Of a stretch of 64,000 nt of DNA, positions 62,118-64,000 are shown piece after piece. How positions within the stretch are numbered: position 1 is the stretch's first letter; each line of letters begins with the position of its first letter. The notes below the pieces were generated by a model. That model was not told the DNA's origin, did not search any database, and was given only the letters and a program-made list of their open reading frames with translations. The stretch is from NCBI RefSeq assembly GCF_050611725.1, contig NZ_JBODJB010000001.1:1240001-1304000 (forward strand), written 5' to 3'. Source of the DNA: Ferruginibacter sp050611725. Lineage in GTDB: Bacteria; Bacteroidota; Bacteroidia; Chitinophagales; Chitinophagaceae. Made by a program: the position numbers and the translations under genes.

Positions 62118-62342
62118 TTATGGAGAGAAGGTATCAATAAATAAGGTTTCTACTTTTTTACGGGCCCATGGGGTTTTTCGTAAAAATTTAAGGCTCGACT
62201 GAATACTTGGATTATCGTTAAAACAATTGATTCGGATGATCGTTCCAAGCTCTTTCCAGCCATAGTGTTCAACCAGTTGGGTTACGATTGTTTCTAAGGT
62301 TTTGCCGTGAAGCGGATCTTTAGATATTTGCGGTTGGCTCAT
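62118..62342 (-). CDS. VF530 family DNA-binding protein (DUF2132)
   Basis: 74 residues. DPLHGKTLETIVTQLVEHYG followed by RINCFNDNPSIQSSLKFLRK and TPWARKKVETLF are hallmarks of VF530, a small helical family with double-stranded DNA-binding features known from structures. The biological role is unknown. It starts 2 bases downstream of the 62345-63223 gene, so translational coupling is likely. Confidence 0.9.
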   Translation of the reverse strand: MSQPQISKDPLHGKTLETIVTQLVEHYGWKELGTIIRINCFNDNPSIQSSLKFLRKTPWARKKVETLFIDTFSP

Positions 62343-62344
62343 AT

Positions 62345-63223
62345 TTAATTTCTTTCTACATCAATATCTCCCAGAAGATATTTGCCATTGATCTTCAGGA
62401 AAGCAAAACTTATTTTTTTTCCATCGGGGCATTTGTAAGCATATATATACCAAACGCCTTCACTTTCTTTTTCCAGATGAAAAGAGTCAAAAACTTTATC
62501 AGCACAGCCCTCTAAAATCAAGTGTATTTTACCCATTGTAGCTCCGGCCTGTAATGAATCATATTGGTTGGAAGGGTCGCTTGCTGTTTTCCAGTTCTTA
62601 GCCGGATCATCATCACGGTGCACCGTTCTCGGTGTAAAAGCAGCAACGTTAAAATCTTTTACATATCCAAAAAGTGTGTTCAACTCTTCCTGAATGGTAG
62701 TTTGAATCGAGGGGTCGTTTTTGTCTTGAGCATATTGCAGATCGGTTGCAATACGAAAACTATCTTTCGCAGTGAATGCAGAAAGCGGATTGGGAAAATC
62801 GAGCAAATAAGATTTTTTATTGTAAGGGAAATAAATGAGTCCGATCATTCCGAAACGATCGGCATGTTTGAACATGATATTTAAACCATGCATATTAGAT
62901 TCTTTGAGAATGACCTCAGAAGTAACATTCAGTATTTTAATTTTTGAAAGATCGATCTTTTCTGATTTAGCATTTGCAAGATATTTAGGCCAGTTAGTTT
63001 TTAGTTTGCTTGTATAACCGGTAAAATCTTTGGCTAGTTTTGCTTTGTCGGCTTTGCCTGCATAGAAAGCTTTGTTCATTATATCTGCTGTAGCGATATA
63101 TGAAGATAAAGAGCTGTAATTGTTTTTTACCAATGATTGAATAAAGGCATCAGCCAATTTTTTTTCATCCTGTGCAGAAGCAGAAAGGCAACAAAGTAAA
63201 AATATTGATGTAATTAATTTCAT
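62345..63223 (-). CDS. Exported protein of unknown function, 292 residues
   Basis: Signal peptide MKLITSIFLLCCLSASAQ, then a soluble alpha/beta protein. Visible stretches are FIQSLVKNNYSSLSSYIATA and, near the end, SEGVWYIYAYKCPDGKKISF and KINGKYLLGDIDV. The first part resembles NTF2-like periplasmic domains (a helix-rich start and a beta sheet end), but I cannot assign a family. It lies 1 base after the 63225 gene and 2 bases before VF530, so all three are probably one transcript. Confidence 0.65.
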   Translation of the reverse strand: MKLITSIFLLCCLSASAQDEKKLADAFIQSLVKNNYSSLSSYIATADIMNKAFYAGKADKAKLAKDFTGYTSKLKTNWPKYLANAKSEKIDLSKIKILNVTSEVILKESNMHGLNIMFKHADRFGMIGLIYFPYNKKSYLLDFPNPLSAFTAKDSFRIATDLQYAQDKNDPSIQTTIQEELNTLFGYVKDFNVAAFTPRTVHRDDDPAKNWKTASDPSNQYDSLQAGATMGKIHLILEGCADKVFDSFHLEKESEGVWYIYAYKCPDGKKISFAFLKINGKYLLGDIDVERN

Positions 63224-63224
63224 A

Positions 63225-64000
63225 TCAGTACATAAAGTTGTTTATAATGTCTAAAACTTTTTTCCCGTCAACGCTTTCCCAACGATATCGAACAGTATAT
63301 TGTCTGTTTTTTTTATCATCCGGATTCAATGGTACTTGCGCCAAAATATTTATTTGTTCTTTGTCTGTAAAAGTTTTTGCTACAAATTGTTTTGAAGGTT
63401 TTATGAATGGCAATTCATTCATTTTTTCATCGTACACCCATGTTTGAAATTTACCATTATTCACTTCCTCTATTGTAATACCAAGCATTTCTGCCGACCT
63501 GAGATTATGGTATAAAGATTTGGGATAATAAGTGCTGTCAATATAGGTTTCAATCTTTTTTAATTCTATACCACCACCGGCCATTGCATTGTAACCCGTT
63601 GTTGAAGAAGAGGTATAAGTAGTTACTGTGGTTTGTAAACTATCGGTAGTTTTGGCAATGATCACCGGGAATTCAAGGCGAAGGTCGTTGTTCCCTTTTG
63701 TGTCAAAAAAAGTGATGTATTGATAGCAGGTGTCGCCAGGTTTTACTTTGTCATTTTCGGTAAATCCAAGAGAGACCTTCAAGCTTTTTAAATAGGCCTC
63801 ATCAAGCCCGATGCCTTTATTTTCTTCAAACAAATTAGCTGCAAAAGCAATGGTATCTTTTTTAGCATCCAGCATCAATACTTTAATGCCCGGAAAATAT
63901 TTCCCCCCAACTTGTTTTAATCCACGAGGTTCTACAAGTCTTATTTCGAAATCATAATTTAGGGGTAAACGGTTGCTCATCCAGGTATCTCCATTAAGTT
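63225..64000 (-). CDS. Unknown protein, probably 5'-truncated by window edge
   Basis: The frame is open through base 64000 (codons before ATG 63980 read LNGDTW), so the true start probably lies outside the window; ATG 63980 (251 residues) remains possible. The visible part is beta-rich: YDFEIRLVEPRGLKQVGGKY, VSLGFTENDKVKPGDTCYQY, a Gly-containing YNAMAGGGIELKK, and the ending NRQYTVRYRWESVDGKKVLD. No family recognised. It overlaps no other gene and is followed by the 292-residue exported protein gene after 1 base. Confidence 0.6.
   Translation of the reverse strand, partial: LNGDTWMSNRLPLNYDFEIRLVEPRGLKQVGGKYFPGIKVLMLDAKKDTIAFAANLFEENKGIGLDEAYLKSLKVSLGFTENDKVKPGDTCYQYITFFDTKGNNDLRLEFPVIIAKTTDSLQTTVTTYTSSSTTGYNAMAGGGIELKKIETYIDSTYYPKSLYHNLRSAEMLGITIEEVNNGKFQTWVYDEKMNELPFIKPSKQFVAKTFTDKEQINILAQVPLNPDDKKNRQYTVRYRWESVDGKKVLDIINNFMY

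Overview
The window comes from a Bacteroidota chromosome, most probably a Chitinophagaceae-like organism (phylum well supported, family inferred). The signs are a complete gldKLMN gliding/type IX secretion (T9SS) block, the gliding genes gldB, gldF and gldG, a T9SS C-terminal sorting domain on one exported protein, a fused MurF-alanine racemase, an ECF sigma factor paired with an envelope protein, Bacteroidota-type promoters (TTTG ... TAnnTTTG), A-rich leaders without Shine-Dalgarno sites, and low G+C. No phage, insertion sequence with transposase, CRISPR array or rRNA is present. This is mostly core chromosome, and no intergenic gap exceeds about 270 bases.

Layout. 1-6.5 kb: the end of a YyaL/DUF255 gene, then the T9SS trans-envelope motor gldK-gldL-gldM-gldN behind a good promoter and closed by a terminator. 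6.5-13.1 kb, minus strand: uvrC, a lipoprotein, a membrane-anchored barrel protein with its ECF sigma factor, a haem-binding protein and gpmI. 13.2-20.6 kb: DUF4783, nadC, a SUI1 factor, a 4Fe-4S protein, apaG, a fatty acid desaturase, gldB, nadE and rsgA. 20.7-24.8 kb: small unknowns, a gamma-carbonic anhydrase, a class III aminotransferase and a YiiX-like hydrolase. 24.8-28.9 kb: a run of membrane proteins around a small winged-helix regulator. 28.9-36 kb: a 1145-residue propeller/barrel protein, a metallo-hydrolase, methylmalonyl-CoA epimerase and iscS-iscU-iscA. 36-45 kb: a T9SS cargo protein, gldF-gldG-terC-murF/alr, lspA and a three-repeat lipoprotein. 45-50 kb: fumC and a GH53-GH2 galactan pair. 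50-64 kb: ech, a B12-binding subunit, gltX, a lipoprotein, a polysaccharide deacetylase, tatD, tRNA-Ser, pth, an FAH-family protein, tRNA-Met, a TonB-dependent receptor, a small exporter, an aminotransferase, VF530 and two unknown exported proteins.

How the genes work together. GldK, L, M and N form the energised T9SS/gliding machine, GldF/GldG and GldB are accessory gliding proteins, and the protein at 36073-37209 carries the signal that such a machine reads. GH53 and GH2 would cut galactan and release galactose. NadC and NadE both serve NAD synthesis. The epimerase and the free B12 domain belong to methylmalonyl-CoA metabolism.

Most worth following up: (a) two copies of ACTTTG-N5-CAAAGT, each just before a membrane-protein gene and flanking a winged-helix regulator gene, which suggests an undescribed self-regulated membrane system at 24.8-28.9 kb; (b) a 41-base repeat lying in frame inside gltX, with a relative in the spacer just upstream of the same gene; (c) a MITE-like inverted repeat between iscS and iscU; (d) a three-hairpin cluster at 21859-21934; (e) a set of genes whose -7 element lies only 4-6 bases from the ATG, predicting leaderless mRNAs.
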